From Bacillota bacterium (GTDB lineage: Bacteria > Bacillota > Clostridia > Oscillospirales > Oscillospiraceae): 13,578 bases of DNA. The translations under genes were made by a program, and so were the position numbers. The DNA is taken from NCBI GenBank assembly GCA_023406225.1, contig JAEXWS010000219.1, positions 1 through 13,578 on the forward strand, written 5' to 3'. How positions within the stretch are numbered: position 1 is the stretch's first letter; the number at the start of each line of letters is the position of its first letter. Under the pieces are notes generated by a model. That model saw only the letters and a list, made by a program, of their open reading frames with translations, was not told the origin of the DNA and searched no databases. This document shows positions 1-7,892 of the stretch, in pieces.

Positions 1-37
1 CGTCTCCGCGCCCCGTGGGCGCAGGGAAAGGGGGCCA

Positions 38-218
38 GGGGAAAACCTCCGGTTTTCCCCGGTTCTTTCGCCGGAGGCGAAAGAAGGAAATGAAATCATT
101 TTCGCCGGGGCGTGTACCTGGCGAAAATTCCTTGACCCAAGCCGCCGGGGGCGGCGTTCCCCAGTGACCGACGTCACTGGGGAGGGGGGAGGTCGAGGGG
201 GGACCTGTCCCCCCTCGA
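38..218 (+). repeat. Six-hairpin structured repeat element, copy A
   Basis: Six hairpins follow one another: H1 38-47/51-60, H2 63-72/76-85, H3 98-106/120-128, H4 139-146/150-158 (one bulged G), H5 159-168/173-182 and H6 193-204/207-218. All but H4 are perfectly paired in the arms given. The reverse complement of 13400-13572 has the same hairpins in the same order. It also shares the unpaired linkers, such as AATCATTTTCG before the H3 apex and CGAAAATTCCT after it. The stems themselves differ but stay paired. The element fills the leader of the antiporter operon, and H6 ends a few bases before that operon's ribosome binding site. No ORF or transposase is present. It may be a mobile palindromic repeat (REP- or MITE-like) or a structured RNA; the sequence alone does not decide. 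Confidence 0.85.
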
Positions 219-240
219 AAGACGGAAGGAGGCGAACGCC

Positions 241-1731
241 ATGCACCAATTTTTGACGCTGCCCATCCTGGTCCCGGTGGTGATGGGACTGTGGCTGCTC
301 GTCTGGCAGCCCAAGGACCGCTTCGTGCGCAACAGCTTTATCATGGCGGCGGCGCTGCTGACCAGCGCCCTCTCCTTCGCCTGCATCGCCCTGTCCTACT
401 TCCAGGGGGAGGACGCGCTGGCCTGCGTGCTGGTGCGCTTTTCCGAGTTTTTCTCCATCTCCCTGCGCATTGACGGGGCCTCCATGGTCTACGGGGCCAT
501 CGTGTCCGTGCTGTGGCCCCTGGTGACGGTCTACGCCCTGGACTACATGTCCCACGAGGGGCACGAGAGCCGCTTCTTCGCCTTCTGGCTCATGGCCTAC
601 GGCGTGGTGATGGGCATCGCCTACTCCGAGGACTTCTTGTCCCTGTACCTCTTCTACGAGCTTTTGACGCTGTCCACCCTGCCGCTGGTGATGCACGCCA
701 TGGACGAAAAGGCCCGGTACGCCGGGCGGAAGTATGTGGTGTACTCCCTCTCCGGGGCGGCGTTCGCCTTCATCGGGCTGGTGTTTTTGCTGAATTACGG
801 CGTGGGGCATCTGAACTTCACCTACGGCGGCGTGCTGGACATGGCCCGGGTGGCGGGACATGAGCAGACGCTTTTGGTGGTGTTCGTGGCGGCGTTTTTC
901 GGCTTTGGCGTGAAGGCCGCCGTCTTTCCCTTCCACGGCTGGCTGCCGGACGCCTCCGTGGCCCCCACGCCGGTCTCCGCCCTGCTCCACGCGGTGGCGG
1001 TGGTGAAGGCGGGGGCCTTCGCGGTGCTGCGGCTCATTTACTTCGGCTTCGGCACGGAGTTTTTGCGGGGGACCTGGGCTCAGACCGTGGTGATGACGGC
1101 CGCCATCGTCACCATCGTATACGGCTCCGCCCGGGCGCTGCGGACGCCCCATTTCAAGCGGCGGCTGGCCTTTTCCACGGTGAGCAACCTCTCCTACATC
1201 CTCTTCGCCCTGACGCTGATGAGCCCGGCGGGACTGGTGGGCGGCATGACCCACATGATCTACCACGCCTTTACGAAAATCACCATGTTCTGCTGCGCCG
1301 GGGCCGTCATCCACCGGACCGGGCGGGAGTACGTCTATGAGCTGGAGGACTTCGGCCATGTGATGCCGGTGGTGTTCGGGACCTTTACCGTCTCCTCCTT
1401 CGCCCTGATCGGCCTGCCGCCCCTGGGGGGCTTCGCGGGCAAGTGGATGATCGCGGAGGGAGCGGTGGCCTCCGGCGATCCCCTGGCCTACGCGGGCATC
1501 GGGGCGCTGATCCTGTCCACCCTGCTGACGACGCTGTACCTCATTACCATCGTGGCCCGGGCCTACTTCCCCATCGGGGAGCTGGACCGGGAGGCATTGT
1601 CCCGCATCCACGATCCCGGGCGGTCCATGACCGTGCCGCTGGTGCTGCTGACGGCGGCGGGCGTGGCGCTGGCCCTTTGTTCCGACCGCGTCATCGGCTT
1701 CCTGGTCCTGGTGGGCCGGGGGGCGCTTTGA
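241..1731 (+). CDS. Proton-conducting antiporter-like membrane subunit (MrpD/NuoM/NuoN superfamily)
   Basis: This is a 496-residue, strongly hydrophobic protein of the family that moves H+ or Na+ through complex I, Mrp antiporters and membrane-bound hydrogenases. Family hallmarks are visible. A membrane glutamate lies in LYLFYELLTLSTLP (Glu140). The signature stretch GFGVKAAVFPFHGWLPDA carries Lys225, followed by PVSALLHAVAVVKAG (His250, Lys256). Then come THMIYHAFTKITMF (His338, His342, Lys346) and IGLPPLGGFAGKW near residue 395. The length matches MrpD/NuoN-type subunits, which lack the long C-terminal arm of NuoL. The ATG at 241 follows a good GGAAGGAGG site. The next gene starts 14 bases after the stop, so the two form an operon. 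Whether it belongs to an Mrp antiporter, a hydrogenase or another complex cannot be settled here, because the genes further upstream are outside the window. Confidence 0.9.
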   Translation: MHQFLTLPILVPVVMGLWLLVWQPKDRFVRNSFIMAAALLTSALSFACIALSYFQGEDALACVLVRFSEFFSISLRIDGASMVYGAIVSVLWPLVTVYALDYMSHEGHESRFFAFWLMAYGVVMGIAYSEDFLSLYLFYELLTLSTLPLVMHAMDEKARYAGRKYVVYSLSGAAFAFIGLVFLLNYGVGHLNFTYGGVLDMARVAGHEQTLLVVFVAAFFGFGVKAAVFPFHGWLPDASVAPTPVSALLHAVAVVKAGAFAVLRLIYFGFGTEFLRGTWAQTVVMTAAIVTIVYGSARALRTPHFKRRLAFSTVSNLSYILFALTLMSPAGLVGGMTHMIYHAFTKITMFCCAGAVIHRTGREYVYELEDFGHVMPVVFGTFTVSSFALIGLPPLGGFAGKWMIAEGAVASGDPLAYAGIGALILSTLLTTLYLITIVARAYFPIGELDREALSRIHDPGRSMTVPLVLLTAAGVALALCSDRVIGFLVLVGRGAL

Positions 1732-1745
1732 GAAAGGGGGAGACG

Positions 1746-3692
1746 ATGGAAGGCTTGTTGCTGTTGTTTCCGATCCTGTTCCCCCTGCTGACGGCGGCGG
1801 CGGTGTTCCCCCTGCGGCGGCGGGACCGGGCGTGGCGGGACCTCTTTATCCAGGTGGTCCCGGCGGCGGTGCTGCTGTGTGCGGCGGCGGTGCTGTTCTT
1901 CCCCCAGGCGGCGCTGGAGCTGCCGGGGGTGTGCGGCCTGGGGCTGCGGTTCGCGGGGGGGTCCCTGCGGGCGCTGCTGGCGCTGGTGACCGCCTTTTTG
2001 TGGACCATGACGGGATTGAACTGTCCGGCCTATTTCGGGCACGAGGGGGCCAGCACCCGTTTTTACTTCTTCTGGCTGCTGACCCTGGGGGCCCTTATGG
2101 GCGTGTTTCTGGCGGCGGACCTCTTCACGCTGTTCGTATTTTTTGAGATGATGTCCTTCACGTCCTACGTCTGGGTGGTCCAGAACGAGACGAAGGAGGC
2201 CCTGGCGGCGGGAGAGACGTATCTGGCGGTGGCGGTCATCGGCGGCATGGCGCTGCTGGCGGGCCTTTTGCTGCTGCAAGACCTGCTGGGCACGCTGGAC
2301 TTCGCCGGGATGGCGGAGGCCGCGGCGGCCCTGCCCGGGGCGGCCCGGGGGCGGCTGTACGCCGCGGGAGGGCTGTGTCTGGCGGGCTTCGGGGCCAAGG
2401 CGGGCATGTTCCCCCTGCACATCTGGCTGCCCAAGGCCCATCCCGTGGCCCCCGCCCCCGCGTCGGCCCTGCTCTCCGGCATCCTGACCAAGAGCGGCGT
2501 GTTCGGCGTGCTGATCCTCTCCCGGTACCTGTTCTGGACGGACCTGGGGTGGAATAGAGTGATACTGGCCCTGGGGCTTGTGACCATGGCCCTGGGGGCG
2601 GTGCTGGCGGTGTTTTCCATCGACCTCAAGCGGACTCTGGCCTGCTCCTCCATGTCCCAGATCGGATTCATCCTGGTGGGGGCGGCCATGCAGGGGTACC
2701 TTTCCGGAGAGAACGCCCTGGCGGCCTGGGGCACCGTGCTGCACATGCTGAACCACTCCCTCATCAAGCTGGTGCTGTTCGTGGCGGCGGGGGTGGTGTA
2801 TCACGGCACCCACTCCCTAAACCTGAACGACATCCGGGGCTGGGGACGGAACAAGCCCTGGCTCAAGACCGTGTTTTTCATCGGGGCGGCCTCCATCGCG
2901 GGGGTGCCGGTCTTTTCCGGCTATGTGAGCAAGACCCTGCTCCATGAGAGCATCGTGGAGTACATCCATGTCCTGGAGCACGCGGGGGCCCCGGCGAATG
3001 CGTTCCATGCGGTGGAGTGGGTGTTTTTGATCTCCGGCGGGCTGACGGCGGCCTATATGGCGAAGCTGTTCGTGGCGGTGTTCGCCTCTCCCAGGGCGGT
3101 GGGCCAGCGGCCCGCCGTGCGGGAGTATATGTCCCGGGGGACCCAGGCCGCGCTGACCTGCGGCGCGGCGGCGCTGGTGGTGCTGGGCATGTCGCCCAAC
3201 GTCTCCATGGAGCCCATCGCCGCGTGGGCGGCGGAGTTCCTGCGGGCGGACCACGGGCACATGGTCCAGTATTTCTCCTGGGTGAACCTGAAGGGGGCCT
3301 GCATCTCCCTGGCCATCGGCGCGGCGGTGTATCTGGTGGTGATCCGGCGGTGGCTGTGCGTGCGGGAGAACGGAGAGGTGCGGTATGTGGACCGCTGGCC
3401 CAAGAGGCTGGACCTGGAGACGCTGGTGTACCGGCCCGTTTTGCGGGGGCTGGCCTTCGCCGGGGCGTTTTGCGCCAGGGCGGCGGCTTCGGCGGGCGAC
3501 GTGGTGATCCTGCTGGGGGAGAAGATCCTCTTCACCCGGGCGCCGGGCATTTTCGTGCCCAAGCAGAACGAGAATTTCGGCGCTTACGGGCGCAAGCCCC
3601 GGCGGCTGCTGGTGGAGGAGACGTTCTCCTTCGACCTGATGGCGGCGGGGGTGGGGCTGGTGGTTTTGCTGCTCTATATGCTGCTGAGATAG
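1746..3692 (+). CDS. Second proton-conducting antiporter-like subunit (NuoL/HyfB-like, long form)
   Basis: This 648-residue membrane protein belongs to the same superfamily as its upstream neighbour but is longer. The core channel residues are present: a membrane glutamate in FTLFVFFEMMSF (Glu134), Lys218 in LAGFGAKAGMFPLHIWLPKAHP, Lys249 in ALLSGILTKSG, and the HMLNHSLIKLVLF helix (His337, Lys341). GVPVFSGYVSK follows. After about residue 440 there is an extension with further hydrophobic segments, ending in a last membrane helix (LMAAGVGLVVLLLYMLL). This recalls the long NuoL, MrpA and HyfB classes. I chose the ATG at 1746 because AAAGGGGGAG lies just upstream and the frame upstream of it overlaps the previous gene. 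Two paralogous channel subunits side by side suggest both sit in one ion-pumping complex. No redox or small Mrp subunit follows, since a terminator closes the operon. Confidence 0.9.
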   Translation: MEGLLLLFPILFPLLTAAAVFPLRRRDRAWRDLFIQVVPAAVLLCAAAVLFFPQAALELPGVCGLGLRFAGGSLRALLALVTAFLWTMTGLNCPAYFGHEGASTRFYFFWLLTLGALMGVFLAADLFTLFVFFEMMSFTSYVWVVQNETKEALAAGETYLAVAVIGGMALLAGLLLLQDLLGTLDFAGMAEAAAALPGAARGRLYAAGGLCLAGFGAKAGMFPLHIWLPKAHPVAPAPASALLSGILTKSGVFGVLILSRYLFWTDLGWNRVILALGLVTMALGAVLAVFSIDLKRTLACSSMSQIGFILVGAAMQGYLSGENALAAWGTVLHMLNHSLIKLVLFVAAGVVYHGTHSLNLNDIRGWGRNKPWLKTVFFIGAASIAGVPVFSGYVSKTLLHESIVEYIHVLEHAGAPANAFHAVEWVFLISGGLTAAYMAKLFVAVFASPRAVGQRPAVREYMSRGTQAALTCGAAALVVLGMSPNVSMEPIAAWAAEFLRADHGHMVQYFSWVNLKGACISLAIGAAVYLVVIRRWLCVRENGEVRYVDRWPKRLDLETLVYRPVLRGLAFAGAFCARAAASAGDVVILLGEKILFTRAPGIFVPKQNENFGAYGRKPRRLLVEETFSFDLMAAGVGLVVLLLYMLLR

Positions 3693-3739
3693 GGATAGAC
3701 CGATACCGGGGCCTCATCGCACGAAAGAGCTTTCTGGAG

Positions 3740-3777
3740 GACAGGGAGCCAACGGGAGTTGGCTTCCTGTCTTTTTT
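3740..3777 (+). terminator. Rho-independent terminator of the antiporter operon
   Basis: A 14-bp stem (3740-3753 with 3758-3771, one G-U pair) with loop GGGA is followed by CTTTTTT. It lies 47 bases after the second antiporter gene, so both subunits are transcribed as a unit that ends here. Confidence 0.92.
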
Positions 3778-4488
3778 GCCATCCGGGGTGCTGCCCGCAC
3801 GGGGGTCCTTCTTTTTCCCGGCCGAAAAAGAAGGACGAAGAAAAAGGCCTGCCCCGGGCCGAAAAAGCCGTGGGACTTTTTCGGACTTTCCGGGGGCGGG
3901 GGATTATGCCCGTGTTTACCGACTGTTTTGCGGGCTCCAAGAGCCGCTTTGCCACAGAACCACAGGAACGGGGCGCGCCCGGACGCCCCCTGCTCCTCTT
4001 TTCGCTGCCGCCCCGCTCTCTTCCGGAAGCGCCAGGCGGCGGCAGCAAAAGAGGAGAGCAAGGTATCCGGAACCACCCTCCCGGCGCAAAAGCCCCCAAA
4101 CGCGGCGCAAAGCTGAAACAATTACCGTGCCCCGGCGCGAGCCGGATGGAGGTCACAGGGTCACCGCCCAAAGTCTCTCAGCGGGCACGTGACCCCCAAA
4201 ATGACCCGAAGGGGTCATTTTGGGATTGTTCTTCAGCGGTTTCTTTTGGACCGTGCACGGCCCGTTTTCTTTGTCAAGACAAAGAAAATGGGGGGTGCGG
4301 ATGCCTGCTTCCATCGAAGCAAACGATATGAAAGAAAAAACCCAGCCTCTGGCAGAGTGCAATTTCTATTTTAAACGGGACCCCGCGCGGCCTGCCGGGT
4401 GGGGAGCGGAGAAAGGGGCGGAACGCAGTTCCTTTCGACGACATGGGGCGCGCTGCCCTTCGTAATCAAGAAAAAGGAAGTGACCTGT
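3778..4488. repeat. Gene-free stretch filled with palindromes
   Basis: I see no convincing gene in these 711 bases. Several hairpins are present. One is perfect over 13 bp (3805-3817/3824-3836). One is nested (CCGAAAAAG 3859-3867 with 3876-3884, outer arms GCCCCGG and CCGGGGGC). A short stem lies at 3970-3975/3984-3989. A long, slightly bulged stem runs from 3991 to 4060. Another is perfect over 13 bp (4195-4207/4212-4224), and one of 15 bp with one G-U pair has arms at 4261-4275 and 4278-4292. The chained layout recalls repeat copies A and B, but I see no shared linker sequence. The last 190 bases must hold the promoter of the downstream transporter gene, but no clear -35/-10 pair stands out. 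Confidence 0.7.
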
Positions 4489-5232
4489 ATGCTGGGAAGC
4501 GTCATTGCCATCACCGCGGCGGCGGGGATGGGGGGCACGGGGGCGGGCGGGCTCTGCGCCTGCTGCTTTCGCAGCGCCTCCGGGCGGATGGTGAGTTTGC
4601 TGCTGAGCTTTTCCGCCGGGGTCATGACGGCGGTGGTCTGCTGCGACCTGCTGGCCGACGCCGTGGGGGCCGGAACGGGCCGGGGCCGGCTGGCGCTGGT
4701 GGCGGCGGGGGTGCTGGCGGGCTATGGGGCCGTCGGGGCTCTGAACGCCTGGATCGACCGGCGGGGGGACTGGGACGGCGGAAGGAGCGGGCTGTTTTGG
4801 GCGGGGGTGGTGATGGCGGCGGCCATTGCCCTGCACAACGTGCCCGAGGGCATGGTCATCGGGGCCGCCTTCGCCGGGGGGCAGTCGCCCCGGAGCGGAC
4901 GGATGATGGCGGCGGTGATCGCCCTGCACAATGTGCCCGAGGGCATGGCGGTGGCCGCGCCGCTGGTGTCCGGCGGCCTGGGGCGGCTGCGGTCCGTGGG
5001 GCTGGCGGCGGCCACGGGACTGCCCACCGTGGCGGGCGCGGCGGCGGGGTATTTCCTGGGGGCCATGGGGCCGCTGGCGCTGTGCCTGTCGCTGAGCTTC
5101 GCCTCCGGAGCCATGCTGTACGTGGTGTTTGGGGAGCTGCTGCCGGAATCGGTGGAGCTGTGGCGGTCCCGGACCCCGGCCCTGGCGGCGGTGGCGGGTA
5201 TTTTGACGGGACTTTGCATCCTCTACCTTTAA
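4489..5232 (+). CDS. ZIP-family divalent metal transporter (GufA/ZupT-like)
   Basis: This 247-residue integral membrane protein probably imports a divalent metal such as zinc, iron or manganese; the substrate cannot be read from the sequence. The diagnostic evidence is two metal-binding helices carrying ALHNVPEGM, at His116-Glu120 and His147-Glu151. They correspond to the paired H-N-x-P-E-G motifs of TM4 and TM5 in bacterial ZIP proteins. The N-terminal half (FSAGVMTAVVCCDLLADAV) and the C-terminal FASGAMLYVVFGELLPES also fit the family. The length is normal for the GufA/ZupT type. I chose the ATG at 4489 because AAGGAAG lies about 10 bases upstream and the preceding part of the frame is non-membrane sequence rich in repeats. 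The gene stands alone, between a palindrome-filled gap and a convergent cstA. Confidence 0.9.
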   Translation: MLGSVIAITAAAGMGGTGAGGLCACCFRSASGRMVSLLLSFSAGVMTAVVCCDLLADAVGAGTGRGRLALVAAGVLAGYGAVGALNAWIDRRGDWDGGRSGLFWAGVVMAAAIALHNVPEGMVIGAAFAGGQSPRSGRMMAAVIALHNVPEGMAVAAPLVSGGLGRLRSVGLAAATGLPTVAGAAAGYFLGAMGPLALCLSLSFASGAMLYVVFGELLPESVELWRSRTPALAAVAGILTGLCILYL

Positions 5233-5233
5233 A

Positions 5234-5263
5234 AGAGCGGGGAGCCGAAAGGCTCTCCGCTCT
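5234..5263. terminator. Hairpin immediately after the ZIP gene
   Basis: AGAGCGGGGAGCC pairs with GGCTCTCCGCTCT (one G-U) across a GAAA tetraloop, two bases after the ZIP stop codon. There is no T tract on the plus strand, but on the minus strand the stem runs into TTTT. It could end or stabilise the ZIP transcript, or act as a back-up stop for cstA. Confidence 0.6.
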
Positions 5264-5378
5264 CGGCTTGCCGAAAAACCTGTATTTCAGGAATTTCTTG
5301 CCGTCTGGGGCGGGGGAGCGCAAGGGGGCGGCAGCCCGCCTCGCATGGGATCAAATGCCCCGAAAAGCCGGCAGCCTG

Positions 5379-5413
5379 AGCGGGGACCGGCGCTTCCGCC
5401 GGTCCCCGCTTTT
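5379..5413 (+). terminator. Strong hairpin terminator between convergent ZIP and cstA genes
   Basis: A perfect 14-bp stem (5379-5392 with 5397-5410) with loop CTTC is followed by TTTT. It probably ends plus-strand transcription before it enters cstA from the opposite side. Confidence 0.75.
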
Positions 5414-5418
5414 GGACG

Positions 5419-5453
5419 AAAAGAGCGCCCGCCGCGCACAGGGCGCGGCGGGC
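5419..5453 (-). terminator. Terminator of cstA
   Basis: On the minus strand GCCCGCCGCGC (5443-5453) pairs perfectly with GCGCGGCGGGC (5427-5437). It is followed by GCTCTTTTCG, with the T run at 5419-5422. It lies about 24 bases downstream of the cstA stop. Confidence 0.75.
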
Positions 5454-5476
5454 ATGCGAGGGAGGGAGAGAGAGGA

Positions 5477-6952
5477 TCAAAGCGTGCTGGGGACCCGGGC
5501 GGCGCGCTTGCGGCCGTACCAGAGGATGACGGCGGCATAGGCGGCGGCGGCGCAGACGCCGATCACATAGGCGCCCGTCCAGGGGACATGGAAGCCGATC
5601 TGGGCGTTCATGATGTAGGTAACGGTGACGAAGGTGTAGAACGCGCCGGGGATGAGCGGCATCCAGACGAATTTGGCCTTCTTGTTTTCAAACATCCAGA
5701 TGGAGATGGCCAGGAAGGCGAACAGGGACAGCGTTTGGTTGGACCAGGCGAAGTACCGCCACAGGATCTGGAAGCCGTCCGCGTTGCTCTTTGCGAATAC
5801 CAGGATGACCGCCACCAGGGCGAAGATCCCGGCGGAGAGGGTCAGGCGCTTGGCGCTGGAGCTCTGGTCGATGTGGAAGGATTCGGCGATGGAGAGGCGC
5901 AGGGCCCGGAGGGCGGTGTCGCCGGAGGTGATGGGCAGGACGATGACGCCCAGCAGCGCGATGATGCCGCCCACGCTGCCCAGAACGTCCTTGCACACGA
6001 CGCCGATGGTGCTGGTGGCGATGTTGGCGGAGGCCTCCTGGAGGCCCAGGTTGTACACGCCCATGGCGCCCGCGGCCCAGACCATGGCGATGAAGCCCTC
6101 CAGGACCATCATGTTATAGAAGGTCATGCGGCCCTGGCGCTCGCTTTTCATGGTGCGGGTGATGATGGCCGTCTGAGTGGAGTGGAAGCCGGAGAGGATG
6201 CCGCAGGCCACGGTGATGAAGAAGATGGGGAGGAAGTGGTTCTCGCCGAAGTAGTCCCCGTAGGCGATGAGGCCGCCGTTCCAGTCGTCCCACAGGTTGA
6301 TGAGGGGATAGCCCTTGAGGAACAGGCCGAAGAACACCCCCACGGCGGAGAACAGCAAAATTGCGCCGAAGATGGGATAGATCTTGCCGATGATCTTATC
6401 GATGGGGAAGATGGTGGCGCAGAGGTAGTAGGCGAAGATGACCCCGTAGATGACCCAGGTGGAGACGGCGGTGGCGGAGCCGGAGAAGCCGAAGAGCTGG
6501 GTGGCGGCGATGTCGCCGGGGGTGTAGATGAACACGGCGCCCACCAGCAGCAAAAGCAGGCTGCAAAAGACCTGGTACACGCCGTAAACGCCCTTGTTGC
6601 TGTACCGGCGGATCATGTTCGGCATCTGGGTGCCGCCGTCCCGCAGGCAGATCATGCCCGAGAAGTAATCGTGCATGGCGCCGCCGATGATGTTGCCCAC
6701 GGGGATGGTGATGAATGCGATGGGCCCGAACAAAATGCCCTGGATGGGCCCGATGATGGGGCCGGTGCCCGCGATGTTCAAAAGGTTGATCAGCCCGTTT
6801 TTCCAACCCCGCATGGGGACGTAATCCACGCCGTCCTGCTTGGTGTAGGCAGGGGTCTCCCGGTCGTCCGGGCCGAAGACCTTTTCACAGAACCTGCCGT
6901 ACAGGGCGGCGCCTCCTACCAGGATCAAAAGACCCAACAGGAAAGTTGCCAT
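5477..6952 (-). CDS. cstA: CstA-family carbon starvation protein, probable pyruvate/peptide transporter
   Basis: This is a 491-residue polytopic membrane protein of the CstA/BtsT family, which is known in enterobacteria for pyruvate and peptide uptake on nutrient limitation. The family signature lies near residues 60-115: NIAGTGPIIGPIQG, IPVGNIIGGAMHDYFSGM and RDGGTQMP. The C-terminal helices are also typical. It is shorter than the roughly 700-residue enterobacterial proteins, matching the compact form common in Clostridia. An in-frame GTG lies nine bases upstream at 6961. I prefer the ATG at 6952, because AAGGAG ends about 10 bases before it but only one base before the GTG. It is downstream of a KdpED-like pair on the same strand but cut off from it by a strong terminator, so it has its own promoter. 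The exact substrate is inferred only from the family. Confidence 0.93.
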   Translation of the reverse strand: MATFLLGLLILVGGAALYGRFCEKVFGPDDRETPAYTKQDGVDYVPMRGWKNGLINLLNIAGTGPIIGPIQGILFGPIAFITIPVGNIIGGAMHDYFSGMICLRDGGTQMPNMIRRYSNKGVYGVYQVFCSLLLLLVGAVFIYTPGDIAATQLFGFSGSATAVSTWVIYGVIFAYYLCATIFPIDKIIGKIYPIFGAILLFSAVGVFFGLFLKGYPLINLWDDWNGGLIAYGDYFGENHFLPIFFITVACGILSGFHSTQTAIITRTMKSERQGRMTFYNMMVLEGFIAMVWAAGAMGVYNLGLQEASANIATSTIGVVCKDVLGSVGGIIALLGVIVLPITSGDTALRALRLSIAESFHIDQSSSAKRLTLSAGIFALVAVILVFAKSNADGFQILWRYFAWSNQTLSLFAFLAISIWMFENKKAKFVWMPLIPGAFYTFVTVTYIMNAQIGFHVPWTGAYVIGVCAAAAYAAVILWYGRKRAARVPSTL

Positions 6953-7014
6953 AGAACACACACTCCTTTTTTCCGCCGTCCCCCGGTGCGGGGGCGTTTC
7001 GGATGTCTGTTATT

Positions 7015-7049
7015 ACGATAGCAGAAATGACAGGAAATGGGTGTTAAAA
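7015..7049 (-). promoter_or_regulatory. Candidate cstA promoter with TTTTAAC unit
   Basis: Reading the minus strand, TGCTATCGT resembles an extended -10 (TGC 7021-7023, hexamer 7015-7020). TTTTAAC (7043-7049) ends exactly 19 bases before the TGC. The kinase promoter has TTTTAGC at the same distance. An alternative start is TTGAAC (7064-7069), 17 bases before TAACAC, which is a weak match. A second CTTTAACGG lies further upstream, around 7073-7081. Confidence 0.4.
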
Positions 7050-7128
7050 GAAGGGGGGATAAAGTTCAAGACCCGTTAAAGGACATGGGGCGCGGCGTAA
7101 AGGTCCCGTGAATCGGCCCGATTTCGGC

Positions 7129-7168
7129 AAAAAAGGTATGGCTTTCGCAGACGCGAAAGCCATACCTT
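7129..7168 (-). terminator. Terminator of the two-component operon
   Basis: A perfect 16-bp stem (7153-7168 with 7133-7148 on the minus strand) with a 4-base loop runs into TTTTTT (7129-7134). It lies 16 bases after the response regulator stop and isolates cstA from the regulator operon. Confidence 0.93.
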
Positions 7169-7184
7169 GGGTCCTGCCCGGGGA

Positions 7185-7892
7185 TCACTCGCCCTCCGCC
7201 ATCCGGTACCCCACGCCGACTTCGGTGAAGAGGTACTCCGGCTCGGCGGGGTTTTTTTCGATCTTCCGGCGGATGTTGGCCATGTTTACCCGGAGGATCT
7301 GGTTGTCGCCCCCGGCCCGGGGGCCCCAGAGCTCCTTGATGATGAAATCGTAGGTCAGGACCTTGCCGGCGTATTTGGCCAGGAGCGCCACGATGCGGAA
7401 CTCGCTGAGGGTCAGCTTCACGTTCTCCCCCCGGACGAGGGCCTGGTGCTTGTTGAAGTCCACCGTCAGCTCTCCCACGGTGTACGTCCCCTTTTGGGCG
7501 ATCTCGTCGTTTCCGGAGGCGGTGCGGGTGTGGCGGATGGCGGTGCGGACCCGGGCCACCAGCTCGTCCGTGCCGAAGGGCTTGGTGAGATAGTCATCCG
7601 CGCCCAGGTCCAGGGCGTCCACCTTGTCCCGCTCGTGAGAGCGGGCGGAGACCACCACCACCGGCAGGCTGGACCACTCCCGCAGGCTCCGCAGGACCTC
7701 CAGGCCGTCCATGTCCGGAAGGCCCAGGTCCAGGATGATGAGGTCCGGGCAGTGGGAGGAGATCATGGACAGCGCCTCCGACCCGGTGCGGGACTGCATC
7801 GTCTCGTACCCGTGGGAGCTGAGAACGGTGGAGATGAAGTGGGAAATGCTCTTGTCATCCTCCACCACAAGGATCTTTTCACGAATATTCAT
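7185..7892 (-). CDS. OmpR-family response regulator, KdpE-like
   Basis: This is a 235-residue transcription factor with an N-terminal receiver and a C-terminal winged-helix DNA-binding domain. The acidic pocket is EDD (11-13), the phosphorylated aspartate is Asp55 in LIILDLGLPDMDG, and the conserved lysine is Lys104 in GADDYLTKPFG. The KdpE subgroup is suggested by REWSSLPVVVVSAR, ERDKVDALDLGADDYLTKPFG and the C-terminal LRVNMANIRRKIEKNPAEPEYLFTEVGVGYRM. The ATG at 7892 follows GAGGAGG and overlaps the end of the kinase gene by 14 bases, which points to translational coupling. KdpE normally activates potassium uptake genes, but none are visible here. The target may instead include its own operon and cstA, as the shared upstream motif hints. 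That part is inference. Confidence 0.93.
   Translation of the reverse strand: MNIREKILVVEDDKSISHFISTVLSSHGYETMQSRTGSEALSMISSHCPDLIILDLGLPDMDGLEVLRSLREWSSLPVVVVSARSHERDKVDALDLGADDYLTKPFGTDELVARVRTAIRHTRTASGNDEIAQKGTYTVGELTVDFNKHQALVRGENVKLTLSEFRIVALLAKYAGKVLTYDFIIKELWGPRAGGDNQILRVNMANIRRKIEKNPAEPEYLFTEVGVGYRMAEGE

Noticed and set aside
38..218. CRISPR array
   Set aside because: The units are different palindromes, not identical repeats separated by spacers.
1563..2813. 416-codon minus-strand frame opposite the second antiporter gene
   Set aside because: The translation is Q-, R-, H- and P-rich low complexity, lies opposite a well-supported membrane protein, and matches no family I know.
3759..4331. 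190-codon plus-strand frame in the gap before the ZIP gene
   Set aside because: It begins inside the terminator stem, runs through many palindromes, lacks a ribosome binding site and has no domain-like pattern; such frames over repeats are often mis-annotated as hypothetical proteins.
4832..4950. Internal duplication in the ZIP gene (two ALHNVPEGM motifs)
   Set aside because: Two such motifs in neighbouring helices are the normal metal site of ZIP proteins, not a recent duplication.
6959..6961. GTG start for cstA
   Set aside because: The AGGAG site would be one base away; the ATG at 6950-6952 has normal spacing.
5345..7021. 558-codon open frame on the plus strand across cstA
   Set aside because: It is antisense to the clearly recognisable cstA, its translation is low-complexity (rich in G, D, E and H), and it has no ribosome binding site; it is a by-product of high GC.
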